A DNA stretch of 9,210 nucleotides from NCBI GenBank assembly GCA_031288855.1, contig JAITQQ010000043.1, positions 1-9,210 on the forward strand. The letters are read 5' to 3'. The position numbers were made by a program, and so were the translations under genes. Source of the stretch: Prevotellaceae bacterium. GTDB taxonomy: Bacteria; Bacteroidota; Bacteroidia; Bacteroidales; UBA932. Below are positions 7,896 to 9,210 of this stretch, piece after piece (position 1 is the stretch's first letter; every line of letters begins with the position of its first letter). The notes under the pieces were generated by a model. That model was not told where the DNA came from and made no database searches. It saw nothing but the letters and a program-made list of their open reading frames with translations.

Positions 7896-8672
7896 TTATT
7901 TTCTTTTACATACTATTTGGTTACTATAGCGCAAATCTATGCCGGAATATGGGCTTGTCACGCCGGCGGGATAAGCATTACGATAAAATGCTTTCAATTT
8001 ATCCAACTTATAGGCATACCCATCCAACGCACCGATGTGAATGGTTTCATATCCTTCACACGGCGTTAACGCTATATCCGACGCGCTTTTTACATGCACC
8101 TGCGCAATCTGCGACCACCAAAATTCATGCTTATTCAAAAACAGGGCAAACGCATAAATCTGTTTCAGAAATTTTTCCTTTTCGGGAATGAAACCTTTGT
8201 ACTTCCTGTCTATATTCATCGGTATGTTCCCTGTAACCACCGGGACAAAAGAAGTGTAAACATCCGACAGCGGAAAAATATATCCGGTTTCGTCAATATA
8301 AAATCCGTGTGCCGGCGACTGCAAACGCACAATGGGGCGGCGTTGATACACGTTGACGTGCAACACGCCATCAATAGATGAAAAAACTTCCGCACGCTTA
8401 ATGGCATTTTGCCTGTTTAATAACTGCTCCAACTTATGCACATCCAAGTGCGCAATATATTCGCCAATGGTTTTCCCCGCATCGCGGGAAAGGACATTCG
8501 ACACCGCTGCCGGACTGATAAAATCACTCACCAGGCTATCGCAAATTTTAATCTGCACGCTGTGGCATACCAATGCCTGTTGCCGCGAAGCCACGAACCC
8601 TGTGCTTACAATCAGGTAAGCCATAAACAAGATGAACGTAGCAAGCAACATGAATTTTCTATTTCGTTTCAT
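7896..8672 (-). CDS. ftsQ: Cell division protein FtsQ
   Basis: FtsQ is a bitopic inner-membrane protein that joins cytoplasmic and periplasmic parts of the divisome, in E. coli through FtsB and FtsL. A basic N-terminus, MKRNRK, precedes one transmembrane helix at about 7-28. The remainder would lie in the periplasm, with a divergent POTRA-like segment (about 38-117) ending in YQRRPIVRL. A second beta domain follows, beginning with YIDETGYIFPLS (125-136), a pattern I recognise from Bacteroidota FtsQ proteins. At 258 residues it has the expected size. Sequence conservation is weak in this family, so the call leans partly on position between murC and ftsA. The start codon overlaps the end of murC by 14 nt and is preceded by a strong Shine-Dalgarno. 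Confidence 0.92.
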   Translation of the reverse strand: MKRNRKFMLLATFILFMAYLIVSTGFVASRQQALVCHSVQIKICDSLVSDFISPAAVSNVLSRDAGKTIGEYIAHLDVHKLEQLLNRQNAIKRAEVFSSIDGVLHVNVYQRRPIVRLQSPAHGFYIDETGYIFPLSDVYTSFVPVVTGNIPMNIDRKYKGFIPEKEKFLKQIYAFALFLNKHEFWWSQIAQVHVKSASDIALTPCEGYETIHIGALDGYAYKLDKLKAFYRNAYPAGVTSPYSGIDLRYSNQIVCKRK

Positions 8673-9210
8673 GGTTCCTCCTATGCAATAATGCGGTTAT
8701 AGATTCTACAAAGCGGTCGATATCTCCTGCGCCGAACGTCGCAAGTACATCCACAGGTTCTTTTTCCAACAATGCCATCAATTCGTCTTTACGGCATAGC
8801 GTTTTATTTTTTAACGCCATGCGGTCGAAAATAAGTTGCGATGTCACGCCCGGTACCGGCTCTTCGCGTGCGGGGTAAATGTCGAGCAGAATCAGGCGGT
8901 CGAGCAAATCGAGGCTTTTCGCGAAATCATCGGCAAAATCGCGGGTGCGGCTGTAGAGGTGCGGTTGGAAGATGCCTGTAATTTTCCGGTGGGGATAAGT
9001 TTCGCGCAGGGATGTAATAGCGGCGCGTAATTCTTCGGGATGATGCGCGTAATCGTCAATATAAGTGCAGCCGGGCATATTAAATTGTATGTCAAACCGC
9101 CGTTGCACGCCCGAGAAAGCCGCCAGTGCGGAACGGAGGGCGGAGAGCACGGAATGATTTTGGTTGACATCGCCCAAAGGTTTGTCGACATCGCCCAAAG
9201 GTTTGTCGAC
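8659..9210 (-). CDS. murC: UDP-N-acetylmuramate--L-alanine ligase, C-terminal part only
   Basis: MurC adds L-alanine to UDP-N-acetylmuramic acid, the first amino acid of the peptidoglycan stem peptide, using ATP in the cytoplasm. Only the last 183 residues are inside the window; the ATP-binding centre and N-terminal domain lie beyond 9210. Recognisable blocks are the ALAAF.GVQRRFD hinge, the DDYAHHPEE motif, FQPHLYSRTRDF and DIYPAREEPVPGV, all characteristic of the MurC C-terminal domain. The in-frame segment at the very edge is a perfect heptapeptide repeat (VDKPLGD). It sits where other MurC proteins have a short loop before the helix leading to RRFD. No true start is visible; a TTG in the repeat at 9198-9196 is not a credible start. 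The stop lies inside ftsQ, overlapping it by 14 nt. Confidence 0.95.
   Translation of the reverse strand, partial: VDKPLGDVDKPLGDVNQNHSVLSALRSALAAFSGVQRRFDIQFNMPGCTYIDDYAHHPEELRAAITSLRETYPHRKITGIFQPHLYSRTRDFADDFAKSLDLLDRLILLDIYPAREEPVPGVTSQLIFDRMALKNKTLCRKDELMALLEKEPVDVLATFGAGDIDRFVESITALLHRRNHETK
8677..8682 (-). promoter_or_regulatory. Strong Shine-Dalgarno of ftsQ
   Basis: On the minus strand, AGGAGG lies 4 nt before the ftsQ ATG, inside the last codons of murC, where it encodes Arg-Arg as AGG AGG. It supports the chosen ftsQ start. The clpX, ftsA, ftsZ and tig starts show no such sequence, so it stands out. Use by the ribosome is inferred. Confidence 0.7.
9166..9210. repeat. 21-bp perfect tandem repeat within murC, continuing past the window edge
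   Basis: Two identical 21-bp units (9166-9186 and 9187-9207) are followed by the first three bases of a third. Each unit is in frame with murC and encodes the heptapeptide VDKPLGD (minus strand). The codons just downstream of the array, VNQ..., resemble a decayed further copy. The total copy number cannot be seen because the array runs off the window. Confidence 0.9.

Noticed and set aside
1..9210. Mobile element, CRISPR, phage or defence system
   Set aside because: All long frames are accounted for by housekeeping genes and one TonB-dependent receptor. I saw no transposase, terminal inverted repeats, spaced direct repeats or phage-like gene.

Overview
The window looks like a core chromosomal segment of a Bacteroidota bacterium, probably of the order Bacteroidales. 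Three things point there. The two intergenic promoters match the Bacteroidota -7 consensus TAnnTTTG. Most starts lack a Shine-Dalgarno sequence. The proteins have the character of that phylum: a trigger factor with a diverged middle domain, an FtsZ with a TPAYIRRK tail motif followed by a further tail, and a gene order of tig-clpP-clpX and murC-ftsQ-ftsA-ftsZ. I cannot name a genus from sequence alone.

Layout. (1) Bases 1-1538, minus strand: the first ~512 codons of a TonB-dependent outer-membrane receptor, cut by the left edge. (2) Bases 1539-1762: a divergent intergenic region with one Bacteroidota-type promoter pointing each way and a short degenerate heptamer repeat. (3) Bases 1763-5118, plus strand: tRNA-Leu(UAG), then tig, clpP and clpX, packed so tightly (20 nt, 1-nt overlap, 3 nt) that they are probably one transcript. 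(4) Bases 5140-9210, minus strand: the end of the division and cell wall (dcw) cluster, in transcription order murC (cut by the right edge), ftsQ, ftsA and ftsZ, with gaps from a 14-nt overlap to 9 nt. The two clusters meet tail to tail, with 21 nt between clpX and ftsZ.

How the genes work together. Trigger factor receives nascent chains at the ribosome exit, and ClpX unfolds substrates and feeds them to ClpP, so the plus-strand operon is a protein folding and turnover unit. On the minus strand, MurC adds L-Ala to UDP-MurNAc. FtsZ forms the division ring, FtsA ties it to the membrane, and FtsQ links it to the periplasmic part of the divisome.

I found no mobile element, CRISPR array, phage gene, toxin-antitoxin pair or defence system, and no clearly new system. 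The observations most worth a second look are: a perfect in-frame 21-bp tandem repeat in murC that runs off the right edge; a near-perfect Shine-Dalgarno in front of ftsQ in a genome whose other visible starts mostly lack one; and the tRNA-Leu gene placed so close to tig that tRNA maturation would create the tig mRNA 5' end.
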